Shown: positions 16,515 through 25,003, counted from the stretch's first letter. The stretch is DNA of 64,000 nt from DASUGC01 sp035606665 (GCA_035606665.1 DATNEY010000053.1:142512-206511); one strand, 5' to 3'. A program made the numbers and translations. The notes: generated by a model from the sequence alone, not told the origin.

Positions 16515-18227
16515 TCAAAGCGCCGCGGCCAGAATGCCGCGGACGTCATCAGCCGTCACCGCTCTCGGATTCGGGTAGTTGCCCGTGACGACGAGCTCGG
16601 CGGCCCGGCCGATGTCAGAGGCCTTGAAGCCCAGCGCTGTCAGCGGCGAGGTGAGGCCGAGCTTCGCGTTGAGTGCTCGTAGGCCGGCTACCGCGTCGGT
16701 CGTGCCGAGTGCTGCGGCGATTTGCGCCATTGCCGCCGGCGCGGCTGGGGCATTGAACGCGACGACGTGCGGAAGCAGAGTGGCGTGAGTGCGCGCGTGC
16801 GGCATTCCAAACGTGCCGCCGAGCACGTGACAGATGCGGTGGTGGAGTCCCATTATCCCGGTCTCGAGTGCGAAACCTGCCGCGTGGGCGCCGCGCTGGG
16901 CGAGCGCCCGTGCGGCGAGATCGGCGGGATTCGCCACGACCTGCGGCAAGGCCGTCGTGAGAATCCGCAGGGCCTCGGCGCCGGCAGCCACCGCAAGCGG
17001 CGATGCGTTGACCGCATACATCGCCTCGACGGCATGCGCGATCGCGTTCATGCCGCTCGCGGCGCTTTCCTCGGCAGGAAGCGACATTGTCAGCTCGGCG
17101 TCGTAGATGACGATCCGGGGCGCCGCGCGGGGATCGCGACCGGTGCGTTTTTCGCCGTGTTCGGTAATCCCATAGATGCTCGTCATCTCAGAGCCCGCGT
17201 ACGTCGTCGGCACTGCAACGATCGGCAGCGATCTGTTGATCGCAACCGCTTTGGCCAGTCCGATCGCAGAGCCGCCGCCGATGGCGATCGTGCAGTCGGG
17301 TTTCAGTCGATCAACCTCAGCAAGCGCCGCCGTGACCGTTTCTGCCGGCACATGCTGCGCGGCGCTTGTCAGCCTGCCCGCGAGCCGCTCACCGAGCGGC
17401 GACGCGATCCTGTCGACGACGTCAGATCTGCCGGGTGTTGTCACGATCAGCGGCCGCCTCAAGCCCGTTAGCTCGAGCTCTGCCGGAATCTGACTGACCG
17501 CGCCGGCACCGGACAGGACGCGGCACTGCGGCCACTGATATGCGACTAACGGGGACGGCGCCGTCGCCGCCCCGATCGCCGGTTGTGCCGCCGATGCTAC
17601 GACCTGATCGATGAGAGCCGTCGCCATCTCGATCTCGTCTTCGCCGACGTAGTGTCCGCGGCCCGGATAGATCTTCTTCGTGACGGTTGCACCCATCCGC
17701 GCGAAGACGGCCGCGCTTTCATGTACCCGGGACACCGGCACGTGACTGTCGGGATCGCCGCTGCCCATCAAGATCGGCGTGCCAGCGAAGTCACCGGAGT
17801 AATTCCACGTCGTACCGGGGGGGCCGATGAGGCCGCCCGTGAAGATGACGAGTGCGCCGAATCGCGACGCGTGACGCACGGCGAACTCCGACGTCAGGCA
17901 CGCGCCCTGCGAGAAGCCAAGCAGTACGATGCGAGAGCGAGGCACGCCAGCGGATTCGACGCGCGCCACCAGCGATTCGAGCATTGCGAGCGCTGACGAC
18001 AGGCCAGGTTCGTTCTTCTCGATCTCCGCCATGAAGCTGAGCGGGTACCACGTTCTTCCCGCCGCGGCCGGCGCGAGGTACGTGAGACCGGGCCGGCCGA
18101 GTCTCGGAACGAGATCCAGGATGTTCGCGGGCCCCGCGTTCCGCCCGTGAACCATGATCACGACGACCGGTGCCTTGCCGAGCGGCGCACCGGCTTCCGC
18201 GACTGGTTGTCCGCCATGCGGTTCCAT
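16515..18227 (-). CDS. Fusion: alpha/beta-hydrolase (MhqD-like) + maleylacetate-reductase-type iron alcohol dehydrogenase
   Basis: This 570-residue protein joins two normally separate enzymes. Residues about 18-212 are a phospholipase/carboxylesterase-type alpha/beta hydrolase with nucleophile Ser106 in GFSQG, an Asp at 158 or 160 and His192 in GRGHYVG. After a short linker, residues about 230-570 match maleylacetate reductases: GGGS (317-320) for NAD(P)H, PTTYAGSEMT (340-349), GMNAIAHAVEA and LHHRICHVLGG. Maleylacetate reductase turns maleylacetate into 3-oxoadipate in hydroquinone and chlorocatechol breakdown. The neighbouring ring-cleaving dioxygenase is of the type that opens hydroquinones, and MhqD-type hydrolases occur with MhqO dioxygenases in Bacillus, which supports a joint pathway. 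ATG 18227 or GTG 18233 could start. The families are clear; the substrate is inferred. Confidence 0.85.
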   Translation of the reverse strand: MEPHGGQPVAEAGAPLGKAPVVVIMVHGRNAGPANILDLVPRLGRPGLTYLAPAAAGRTWYPLSFMAEIEKNEPGLSSALAMLESLVARVESAGVPRSRIVLLGFSQGACLTSEFAVRHASRFGALVIFTGGLIGPPGTTWNYSGDFAGTPILMGSGDPDSHVPVSRVHESAAVFARMGATVTKKIYPGRGHYVGEDEIEMATALIDQVVASAAQPAIGAATAPSPLVAYQWPQCRVLSGAGAVSQIPAELELTGLRRPLIVTTPGRSDVVDRIASPLGERLAGRLTSAAQHVPAETVTAALAEVDRLKPDCTIAIGGGSAIGLAKAVAINRSLPIVAVPTTYAGSEMTSIYGITEHGEKRTGRDPRAAPRIVIYDAELTMSLPAEESAASGMNAIAHAVEAMYAVNASPLAVAAGAEALRILTTALPQVVANPADLAARALAQRGAHAAGFALETGIMGLHHRICHVLGGTFGMPHARTHATLLPHVVAFNAPAAPAAMAQIAAALGTTDAVAGLRALNAKLGLTSPLTALGFKASDIGRAAELVVTGNYPNPRAVTADDVRGILAAAL

Positions 18228-18241
18228 CGTCACAAAGCTCC

Positions 18242-18266
18242 GTAGGCCGGGCCTTCAGGCCCGGCC
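18242..18266. repeat. Single REP-like GTAG palindrome
   Basis: GTAG (18242-18245) leads into a perfect 22-bp palindrome (18245-18266) of the form GGCCGGGCC-TTCA-GGCCCGGCC. It lies between the dioxygenase stop and the fusion-gene start, two genes in one direction, so any operon transcript would carry this hairpin. It is the same unit as at 9885-9944 and 22945-22981. Confidence 0.8.
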
Positions 18267-18269
18267 TCA

Positions 18270-19214
18270 TCAGCGGTACTCAACGTACGGAAGTCCGGCC
18301 TCTATCGCACGCCGGTCCGGCTCTTCCCACGGCGGCAGTTGCAGGCCGCGACCGAGCGCCGGCAATTCTTCGTCGAGGGTGAATCCCGGCGCGACGGTGG
18401 CCACTTCGAACAGCACGCCACCGGGCTCGCGGAAGTAGACCGAATGGAAGTAGCAGCGGTCGCGCACGTCGGTCGGCCGCAGGCCGTACCGCAGCAGTTC
18501 CTCGCGCAACCGTAACTGCTCGTCATCATTGGAGATGGCCATCGCGACGTGATGCACCGTGCCGACGCCGTTGATCGCCGGCCCCATTTCGGGATCGACG
18601 ACGACGTCGATGGCGTGACCGGGGGCATCGCCGCCGGCCGCGAAGCGTGTGCGGTTCGCCGCCTCGTCAACGACCTGGTAGCCCAGGAGATCGGTCATTA
18701 CTTCGCGCGTATGTTCGATCGAGCGCACGGTCATCGTGACGCTGTGAATGCCGCGAATCGCGGCATCGGCGCCGACGCCGTTCCCGGTCCACGGCGTCCT
18801 CGTATCACGTGCCGTACCGACGAGCTCGAACCAGAGGCCGGAGGGATCCGCGAATTGGAGCGCATCCTCTCCGAAACGGCCGGTTGCCTCGCGGGTTTCG
18901 ACGTTCTGGTCGCGCAGCCGCTGCGCCCAGAACCCGAGCGACGAGGCCGGAACGGAGAAAGAGGTCGCGACGACCTGGCCTGCGCCCTTCACACCGACCC
19001 GCACGCCCTTGCCCTTGTAGGGAAACGTCGTCCAAATCGTCCCCGGAGCGCCCCGTTCCGTTCCGTAATAGAAGTGGTAGACGCTGCGGTTGTCGAAGTT
19101 CACCGTCTTCTTGACCAGCCGCATCCCCAGCACGTTCAGGCAGAAGTCCAGATCCGCCTGCGCATCGTCTACTGTCGCGGTGACGTGATGAAGGCCGAGA
19201 ATCGGATGCGTCAT
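18270..19214 (-). CDS. Ring-cleaving dioxygenase, VOC/extradiol superfamily (MhqO/PcpA-like)
   Basis: The 314-residue protein holds two glyoxalase/VOC modules (about 5-135 and 155-275). The metal triad of this class is present: His9 or His10 in GLHHVTA, His221 or His222 in GTVHHVAM and Glu270 in GGVLFEVA. The spacing of the second and third ligands (49 residues if His221) equals that in PcpA. The stretch GMRLVKKTVNFDNR is diagnostic of MhqO/PcpA/LinE proteins, Fe(II) enzymes that cleave hydroquinones. ATG 19214 is chosen because upstream residues do not resemble the family. The downstream fusion gene would process the product. The substrate is inferred; some relatives only have quinone detoxification roles. 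Confidence 0.85.
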   Translation of the reverse strand: MTHPILGLHHVTATVDDAQADLDFCLNVLGMRLVKKTVNFDNRSVYHFYYGTERGAPGTIWTTFPYKGKGVRVGVKGAGQVVATSFSVPASSLGFWAQRLRDQNVETREATGRFGEDALQFADPSGLWFELVGTARDTRTPWTGNGVGADAAIRGIHSVTMTVRSIEHTREVMTDLLGYQVVDEAANRTRFAAGGDAPGHAIDVVVDPEMGPAINGVGTVHHVAMAISNDDEQLRLREELLRYGLRPTDVRDRCYFHSVYFREPGGVLFEVATVAPGFTLDEELPALGRGLQLPPWEEPDRRAIEAGLPYVEYR

Positions 19215-19271
19215 CGAGGCATCATACCGGCAGCTGTGAACCTGACGCGCCGCCGTGCGTAGGTATGCGAA

Positions 19272-20435
19272 ATGGTCAAACGCCTGTTTCGGATTCTGCT
19301 GAGGGTTGTACTCGCGCTGGTCGTCATCGGCGGTGTGGGATATGGCCTCTGGAAGTGGCTGATGCCGAGCCAACCGGCAGGCGCGCAGGCCGAAGAGACA
19401 TTCGTGGCCGAAATGATGACGATGGAGGACGTCCTGCTCGTGGCGGGGCAGGTCAAGCCGGCCGTCACCATCGACCTCAGGGCCGAGGCCTCAGGGATCG
19501 TCGAGCATGTCGGTGTGAAGGAGGGCGACCGGGTCGCAACAGGCCAGGTGCTCGTCCGGCTCGATTCGAAACTGGCGCAGTCTGCCGTCGATCAGGCTGA
19601 GGCCAACCTCCGGCAGGCGGAGTTGCAGGACGCTTCCGCTCGGCTCGATCTCGACGAAGAGTCGCTCGAGCTGCGGAAGCGAAACATGGAGAGGGCGCAG
19701 AAGCTTTACGAGCAGGGCTTGCTGCCGAAGGATCAACTCGAACAGCGCGAGCTCGACTACCGGACCCAGACCCGGGCGTTCGAGCGTGCCCGCCGGAGCA
19801 TCGAGAGCAGCCAGGCCCGCATCACGCAGGCGAAGGCCGCCGTCGATCAGGCGCGGACGCAGCTGCTTCACACGTCGATTCGCGCGCCCTTCGATGCGTT
19901 CGTGCTGCGGCGGCAGGTGGAAGTGGGCAGCGGCGTCGCGGGAGTCAGCCAGTCGGCATCGGGCGGCACGATTCTCATGACGCTCGGTGACGCGCGCGAA
20001 TCGTCGCTTTACGCCAAAGCCACGGCTGCCGACGCGCGGCGGCTGAAGCTCGGCATGCCCGCGCGAGTTCGGCTGGACTCCGACGCGGCCCAGCAATTGC
20101 CGGCAGTCGTATTGTCCGTGTCCACCGCCGGTGACGTGGATCCATCGACGCGGCTCACGACCTTTCCGATCGTCATCAGTCTCAAGGCGCAGCCGCCCGG
20201 CGGCTGGGTGAACGTGCCCGCGCAGGCTGAGATTGTGCTGTCCGCCACCGTCGATTCGGTTGTCGTTCCAGAAAAGTGCGTGCGATCGGATCCGTCCGGC
20301 CGGTCTTTTGTCATCGTCAAGCAGGGGTTCGACACGCGAATGCGCATGGTCGAGGTCGGCGTCGTGCAGAAGGATCGAATGCAGATCCGGACCGGACTCA
20401 ACAAGGGCCAGACGGTCGTCTGCCGGAATCGGTAA
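19272..20435 (+). CDS. HlyD/MacA-type periplasmic adaptor of an efflux system
   Basis: The 387-residue protein has an N-terminal membrane anchor (about 8-28). A biotinyl-lipoyl half motif (ASGIVEHVGVKEGDRVATGQ) is followed by a long helical hairpin rich in Gln/Arg/Ala (about 95-200) and then the returning lipoyl half (IRAPFDAFVLRRQVEVGS). Beta-barrel and membrane-proximal domains make up the rest. It links an inner-membrane permease to an outer-membrane channel. The next gene overlaps by one base and encodes a MacB-type permease, so the two are one unit; no ATPase or TolC-type gene is adjacent. It is divergent from the dioxygenase with a 57-bp gap that must hold both promoters. Confidence 0.9.
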   Translation: MVKRLFRILLRVVLALVVIGGVGYGLWKWLMPSQPAGAQAEETFVAEMMTMEDVLLVAGQVKPAVTIDLRAEASGIVEHVGVKEGDRVATGQVLVRLDSKLAQSAVDQAEANLRQAELQDASARLDLDEESLELRKRNMERAQKLYEQGLLPKDQLEQRELDYRTQTRAFERARRSIESSQARITQAKAAVDQARTQLLHTSIRAPFDAFVLRRQVEVGSGVAGVSQSASGGTILMTLGDARESSLYAKATAADARRLKLGMPARVRLDSDAAQQLPAVVLSVSTAGDVDPSTRLTTFPIVISLKAQPPGGWVNVPAQAEIVLSATVDSVVVPEKCVRSDPSGRSFVIVKQGFDTRMRMVEVGVVQKDRMQIRTGLNKGQTVVCRNR

Positions 20436-21691
20436 TGCGCATCGTTGCCAGCTCCGTCATCGCGCGAAACATCCTCAGCGAGGCGTTCGCCAGTCTCCGT
20501 GGCCGGCGACTCCAGGTCGCGCTGTCCTCATTCGGGATCGCGACGGGAATCGCTGCGGTCGTGCTGCTCGTGGCGATCGTGTCGGGCATGCACCGGTACG
20601 CGATTGAGCAATTCAGCTCCGTCGGCGGCGACATCATCCGTGTGACGGCCAACACATTCGAACGGAACGCCCGTGACCCACGTGGTTTCCCAGTCACTCT
20701 GCAGCCGTCCGACATGGAGACCGTGCTGAGGACGGTGAATCACTACGACGCTGCACTTGCCGAGAACTTTGGTCAGGGCATCATTCGCACCGCGAAACGG
20801 ACCAGTCAGGACGCAAGCATCCGCGGCATCACGTCGCAGGGATTCGATGTCCGCGACGTGCACCTGGAACGCGGCCGTTTCATTCTCGAGAGCGAGTACG
20901 AAATGGGCACGCGTGTCGCCGTCCTCGGCGCCGACATCGCGCAGGACCTGTTCGCCGACGAGGCGCCCATCGGCCAGACGATCTTCATGGGCCAATGGCC
21001 GTACCAGGTGATCGGCGTGCTCGGCTGGGTCGGCGACCCGAATGCCGGCGATTCGAGTCAGGAGGACCGCAGCATCTTCATTCCGTTCAGAGCCTGCGCG
21101 GCGACCTTCCGGGGAAGCGAATCGGCCGGCTCTTTCTACTTCCGGCTCAAGGATCCCGACAATTCGGCGCGAGCCATCACGGACACGCGCGCGATTCTGG
21201 AAGGGCTGCGGAAGCAGCGGGGCGAGACGTCCGGCTCCTTCAACATCGTGAGCAACATCGAGCGCATGGCGGAGATGAACCTCGTGCTGAACGCCATCAA
21301 GATGGTGGTCGGGCTCGTCGGGGGCATCGGGCTCTTCGTCGGCGCGGTCGGCGTCGCCAACGTCCTTCTGGTGTCGGTGCGCGAACGCCGGGCTGAAATC
21401 GGTACACGACGCGCGGTGGGCGCAACGAGGCGCGCCATCTTCGCGGGCTTCCTGATCGAAGCGCTCGCCATGACGATGACCGGCGGAGTCGTCGGCATTG
21501 CCGTCGCCTGGGGACTCACGAAGATCGCGCTGTTCATCCCGTCCGTCCCAGCCGGTGCCCGCCCGCACATTTCCCTCGTGACTGCGATCAGCGCGCTTGC
21601 GATCCTCACCGCCGTTGGACTCGTGGCAGGTGTCTGGCCCGCGAGGCGAGCCGCCGCCGTGTTTCCCGCCGAAGCGCTGCGGGCGGACTGA
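20435..21691 (+). CDS. MacB-type ABC permease subunit
   Basis: The 418-residue membrane protein has the MacB layout: an N-terminal helix (GIATGIAAVVLLVAIVSGM), a periplasmic domain with GLDARD-like spacing (VLGADIAQDLF... GQTIFMG) and three C-terminal FtsX helices with SVRERRAEIGTRRAVGATRRAI. ATG 20435 overlaps the adaptor stop (TAATG), which fixes the start; a longer open frame upstream is not the gene. MacB proteins normally include an N-terminal ATPase domain or have an ATPase gene beside them; neither is present here, so the ATPase must be supplied elsewhere. Substrate unknown. Confidence 0.88.
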   Translation: MRIVASSVIARNILSEAFASLRGRRLQVALSSFGIATGIAAVVLLVAIVSGMHRYAIEQFSSVGGDIIRVTANTFERNARDPRGFPVTLQPSDMETVLRTVNHYDAALAENFGQGIIRTAKRTSQDASIRGITSQGFDVRDVHLERGRFILESEYEMGTRVAVLGADIAQDLFADEAPIGQTIFMGQWPYQVIGVLGWVGDPNAGDSSQEDRSIFIPFRACAATFRGSESAGSFYFRLKDPDNSARAITDTRAILEGLRKQRGETSGSFNIVSNIERMAEMNLVLNAIKMVVGLVGGIGLFVGAVGVANVLLVSVRERRAEIGTRRAVGATRRAIFAGFLIEALAMTMTGGVVGIAVAWGLTKIALFIPSVPAGARPHISLVTAISALAILTAVGLVAGVWPARRAAAVFPAEALRAD

Positions 21692-21696
21692 CTTGC

Positions 21697-21771
21697 TGAA
21701 GTTGCAAGCTGCAAGTCGCAAGTGGGGCTCTTGCCGACCTTGCGACTTGTGTCTTGTCACTTGCTACTTGA
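21697..21771. repeat. Heptamer-array hairpin (GCAAGTC / CTTGNNN words)
   Basis: The left arm has GCAAGCT, GCAAGTC, GCAAGTG at 7-bp period. The right arm has five consecutive heptamers starting CTTG (CTTGCGA, CTTGTGT, CTTGTCA, CTTGCTA, CTTGAAT). GCAAGTCGCAAG in the left arm pairs with CTTGCGACTTG in the right arm. It sits between the permease stop and the next operon and might isolate the two transcripts. Confidence 0.8.
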
Positions 21772-21786
21772 ATTAGGATCGCCCCC

Positions 21787-22302
21787 GTGCCGGTCTCCGC
21801 CGCGGCCTCGCAACTGATTTACGACAGCCTGCGCGCGTCCGGCGTGCGGATCATTTCCGCGCTTCCAGAGACGTGGCTCGTGCATCTCATTCGCCTGGCG
21901 GACGACGACCCTGAGATGACGCTGGTGCGGCTCGCGAAAGAAGAGGAAGGCGTCGGCATCTCCATGGGCGCGCATCTGGCCGGTGTGAAATCGGCGATGT
22001 TGATGCAGAACCATGGCTTCCTGGCGGCCGTGAACGGCGTCGTCTCCGGGGCGCAGCTCTATCGCATCCCGCTGCTCATGTTGATCAGCGCACGTGGTTC
22101 GTTCGGCGAGCGCGATCCGTGGCAGACCGAGGGCGGTCTCGTAACCGAGCACGTGCTCGACTCGTTGCGCATCCCGCGCATCTGCCTCGATTCAGCTTCC
22201 GAAGTCGCGCGGACGATCAACCACGCGCAGACGCTGGCGTACTCGTCGAGCCGGCCCGTTGCGATCCTGTTGGGCCGTCGCCTCATGTGGGAGGAGCAGT
22301 GA
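21787..22302 (+). CDS. TPP-dependent 2-oxoacid decarboxylase, alpha subunit (ComD/sulfopyruvate decarboxylase-like)
   Basis: The 171-residue protein matches the pyrimidine-binding (PYR) half of TPP enzymes. The TPP-activating Glu lies in RLAKEEEGVGISMGAHLAG, and the QNHGFLAAVNG and PLLMLISARGSFGE segments are typical of sulfopyruvate and phosphonopyruvate decarboxylases. The partner PP domain is the next gene, as in the split ComD/ComE enzyme. Start is GTG 21787 with AGGA about 8 bp upstream. No other coenzyme M or phosphonate gene is nearby, so the real substrate is likely another 2-oxoacid of the local catabolic pathway. That point is inference. Confidence 0.8.
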   Translation: MPVSAAASQLIYDSLRASGVRIISALPETWLVHLIRLADDDPEMTLVRLAKEEEGVGISMGAHLAGVKSAMLMQNHGFLAAVNGVVSGAQLYRIPLLMLISARGSFGERDPWQTEGGLVTEHVLDSLRIPRICLDSASEVARTINHAQTLAYSSSRPVAILLGRRLMWEEQ

Positions 22303-22372
22303 CGCTCGCAACGACGGGAACGACGCGAACGGGCGGGAACGACGCCAACGGAAGTTCACGGAGGCTTGAGTG

Positions 22373-22948
22373 ATGCTGCGCCGTGACGCGTTGGCGGCCG
22401 TTTTCCCCGACCTCGAACGCGAGGGGACCGTCGTCGTCACGATCATGGGCGCCGTTGCTGCCGAGCTCCAGGACGTCGGCCATCGCCCGAACTTCTTCTA
22501 TCTGCAGCACGCGATGGGGCTCGCGAGCTCGCTCGGCCTTGGCATCGCATTGTCCCGGCCGGAGCTCCGGGTCATCGTGTTCGACGGTGATGGATCGCTG
22601 CTCATGAATCTTGGCGGCCTGACGACGCTGGCGCGGTACCGGCCGAAGAATCTGATTCACGTCGTGTTCGACAACGAGAGCCTGCTCTCCGTCGGTGGAT
22701 TTCCGACCGCAACAGGCACGGGATCCGACCTTGCCAGGATTGCGCTCGCCGCGGGCGTCCCGTCCGCGAACACCGTGCGCTCGCTCGACGAGTTCAAGCG
22801 CGCGTTTGCAGACGCACTTGCCGCCGGCGACCTCACCACGCTCGTCGCCAAGGTCGAGGCGGTGGGGCCGAAGGCATTTGTAACTGACCTCTCGCTGCTG
22901 GAGAACCGTTACCAATTTCAGCGGCATCTGACCACGCTCAAGCCGTAG
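22373..22948 (+). CDS. TPP-dependent 2-oxoacid decarboxylase, beta subunit (ComE-like)
   Basis: The 191-residue protein is the pyrophosphate-binding half of the split TPP enzyme. GDGSLLMNLGGL (about 72-83) and VVFDNES (about 98-103) match the metal/TPP motif GDG-x25-N. ATG 22373 is chosen with GGAGG about 7 bp upstream; GTG at 22370 is the other option. The 70-bp gap after the alpha subunit holds a repeated GGGAACGAC-type word. Together with the alpha subunit it should form an alpha/beta decarboxylase. Its TAG stop is part of the following GTAG repeat. Confidence 0.82.
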   Translation: MLRRDALAAVFPDLEREGTVVVTIMGAVAAELQDVGHRPNFFYLQHAMGLASSLGLGIALSRPELRVIVFDGDGSLLMNLGGLTTLARYRPKNLIHVVFDNESLLSVGGFPTATGTGSDLARIALAAGVPSANTVRSLDEFKRAFADALAAGDLTTLVAKVEAVGPKAFVTDLSLLENRYQFQRHLTTLKP

Positions 22949-22981
22949 GCCGGGGCTGTAGGCCGGGGCTTTAGCCCCGGC
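22945..22981. repeat. REP-like element, partly duplicated
   Basis: GTAGGCCGGGGCT occurs twice in tandem (from 22945 and from 22958), the second copy completing the palindrome 22962-22981 (GCCGGGGC-TTTA-GCCCCGGC). The first GTAG provides the stop codon of the beta-subunit gene. It resembles a REP with a duplicated half unit. Confidence 0.75.
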
Positions 22982-23000
22982 ATTTTCCGAGGCATTTGAC

Positions 23001-23774
23001 ATGTCATCCCTTACGCAACTCATCGCCGATCTCGAGTCCGGCGCGCTTCGCGTCATCGATCTCACGCAACCTCTCGGTCCCGAGACGCCCGTCATCGGTC
23101 TGCCGCCGATCTTCGGGTCGTCTCCCGGCGTCTCGATCGACGTCATCTCGCGCTTCGACGACAAGGGACCCGCGTGGTACTGGAACACAATCAGAATGGG
23201 CGAGCACACGGGCACGCACTTCGACGCGCCCGTGCATTGGATCACCGGCAAGGATCTGCCCGACAACGCGTGCGACACGATTCCGGCGCGCCGATTCATC
23301 GGGCCGGCATGCGTCATCGACGTGACGAGCGAGGTTGCGGCGAACGAGGACTTTCTGCTGACGCCGGATCGGATTCGCGCGTGGGAATCAGCGCACGGCG
23401 GGATTCCGCGCGGCGCCTGGGTGCTGCTGCGAACCGGCTGGAGCGCTCGCGCGGACGCCCCGAGTTTCCTCAACGTCCGTGCGGACGGTCCGCACACGCC
23501 AGGGTTTCACGCGGACGCTTCCCGGATGCTCGCGCACGAGCGCGACGTGCTTGGCGTCGGTGTCGAGACGGTAGGTACCGACGCAGGTCAGGCCGGCGGA
23601 TTCGATCCGCCGTTTCCGAATCACAACATCATGCACGGCGCCGGCAAGTTCGGTCTCGCGAGTCTTCGCAATCTCGATCAGTTGCCGCCGACGGGCGCCA
23701 TCGTCATCGCGGCACCGCTGAAGCTGGTCAATGGAAGCGGGAGTCCGCTGCGGGTCCTGGCGATCACGCCTTAG
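23001..23774 (+). CDS. Cyclase-family (kynurenine-formamidase-like) hydrolase
   Basis: The 257-residue protein belongs to Pfam Cyclase (PF04199). It has the metal motif HTGTHFDAPVH (about 73-83), the start VIDLTQPLGPETP and the RTGWS and HNIMHGAGKFG segments. These metal-dependent hydrolases open amide or lactone rings; known members include kynurenine formamidase and isatin hydrolase. It follows the TPP enzyme in the same direction after 52 bp and is likely in the same pathway. A second member lies at 29364-30161. The substrate is not known. Confidence 0.88.
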   Translation: MSSLTQLIADLESGALRVIDLTQPLGPETPVIGLPPIFGSSPGVSIDVISRFDDKGPAWYWNTIRMGEHTGTHFDAPVHWITGKDLPDNACDTIPARRFIGPACVIDVTSEVAANEDFLLTPDRIRAWESAHGGIPRGAWVLLRTGWSARADAPSFLNVRADGPHTPGFHADASRMLAHERDVLGVGVETVGTDAGQAGGFDPPFPNHNIMHGAGKFGLASLRNLDQLPPTGAIVIAAPLKLVNGSGSPLRVLAITP

Positions 23775-24522
23775 CGAACTTGAATCCCTCGGTCGCAAGT
23801 TCCGCCGGCACGGTGTGCGGTCCGTCGAATTCCTTGTAGGTCACGTCATACCCGCGTTTGCGAAGCGCCGGCACGAGCACGCGGCTGCAACTGTCGATCG
23901 GCAGGATCTCGTCCTTGGTGCCGTGCGAAATGAAGATGCGCGGCTTGCCTTGGGGCCGGTCGTCCACGATGAAGCCGGGAGACCAGGCGACGATGCGCTG
24001 AAAGAGATCGCCGTTGGCGAGTCCAAGTGACAGCGCGTAGGTCGCGCCGTCGGAGAATCCACCGGCCACCACCTCTGTGGGATCGATCGCGACCTGACCG
24101 AACACCTTGTCGAGCGCGCGATCGATGAACTCGATGTCGGGACCGAAGCCGCCGCGAATTGCATCCCACGTCGGCCCTCTCGAATCGAGCGCCAGGACGG
24201 GCACACCCGTCTCGTCCGGAATCGACCCGAACCGTTGAAGCTGCCGCTCGCCGCTCCCTCCAGCTCCATGAAACAGCACCAGCAGCGGCAGGCGTCCCGC
24301 CGGGATGGTTGCCGGCATCTGAAGGATCCCGTCCCGCGCGCCGCCGAGGTTCAGCGTCGAACGTCCCGTCGCGGTTGTTTTTGACCCTGGTTTGGGTCGC
24401 GCTTTGAGGCGCGCCGCGGCGGCGCTCGCCGGGAAGGTCAAGGCGTCGCACCCCGCGCCGAATGGAAGTGACACGAGCGTGCCGGCCGCGATGAAGCAGA
24501 AGCGTCGTCGGTTCAGGGACAT
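23764..24522 (-). CDS. Secreted phospholipase/carboxylesterase-type alpha/beta hydrolase
   Basis: The 252-residue protein starts with a Tat-like signal (NRRRFCFIAAGTLVSLPFGAG) that may also be a lipoprotein signal, since Cys follows. The hydrolase fold has LFHGAGGSG (oxyanion loop), the nucleophile in GGFSDGATYALS, Asp in HGTKDEILP and His in FDGPHTVP. ATG 24522 is chosen because the Tat motif begins there; the open frame continues upstream without homology. It probably hydrolyses esters in the periplasm. Its last 11 bp overlap the end of the cyclase gene on the other strand. Confidence 0.85.
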   Translation of the reverse strand: MSLNRRRFCFIAAGTLVSLPFGAGCDALTFPASAAAARLKARPKPGSKTTATGRSTLNLGGARDGILQMPATIPAGRLPLLVLFHGAGGSGERQLQRFGSIPDETGVPVLALDSRGPTWDAIRGGFGPDIEFIDRALDKVFGQVAIDPTEVVAGGFSDGATYALSLGLANGDLFQRIVAWSPGFIVDDRPQGKPRIFISHGTKDEILPIDSCSRVLVPALRKRGYDVTYKEFDGPHTVPAELATEGFKFAKA

Positions 24523-24670
24523 TGATCTCCGGTGGAGCAGTTTAGCCAGATCGAGTAGACGCGTTCTTCCCACTCCCGGTTGCCGGCACAGCTCGGGCGC
24601 CGGATTGCGTGCGCCAGAGCGGCGGGTCATTGGCACCCTCCTTGCCCTGCTCAGTGTCTGGAGGACTGAC

Positions 24671-24982
24671 ATGCGCACTCTGGTCCTGACGCTTGGAATT
24701 CTGTTCGGTGTGTTGATTCTGCCCGTATCGCACAATAACGGCGCTTCGGTTGGGCTGCCGATGGTCGGCGCCGCAGTCGCTGTACTCGACGCGCACGTGA
24801 CGCAGCCTGCCGAATCGCAGGCCCCGCAGATCAACGTGGAAGTCAACAAGGGTGGTGGTGGCCGGTGGTACGCGAGTCCGGTGTGGATCGCGATCGGCGG
24901 CATCGCCCTGGTGCTCTTGATCCTGCTCATCGTCATGGCTGCTCGCGGCGGGGGCGGCGGAACGACCGTCGTTCGAGGCTAA
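24671..24982 (+). CDS. Small membrane protein of unknown function
   Basis: The 103-residue product has a hydrophobic N-terminal segment (about 3-19, signal or anchor), a polar loop with GGGGRWYASP, and a strong membrane helix (about 72-92). It ends in a Gly-rich cytoplasmic tail. No family was recognised. ATG 24671 is supported by GGAGGA 5 bp upstream; frames starting further upstream would read through the promoter of the divergent hydrolase. It is followed by a hairpin at 25004-25033. Confidence 0.6.
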   Translation: MRTLVLTLGILFGVLILPVSHNNGASVGLPMVGAAVAVLDAHVTQPAESQAPQINVEVNKGGGGRWYASPVWIAIGGIALVLLILLIVMAARGGGGGTTVVRG

Positions 24983-25003
24983 CTACTCGCTGGGGTGACA
25001 TGT

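Noticed and set aside
21787..22948. Coenzyme M biosynthesis locus (comDE)
   Set aside because: No comA, comB or comC gene is nearby and the setting is catabolic; only the split TPP-enzyme family is supported.
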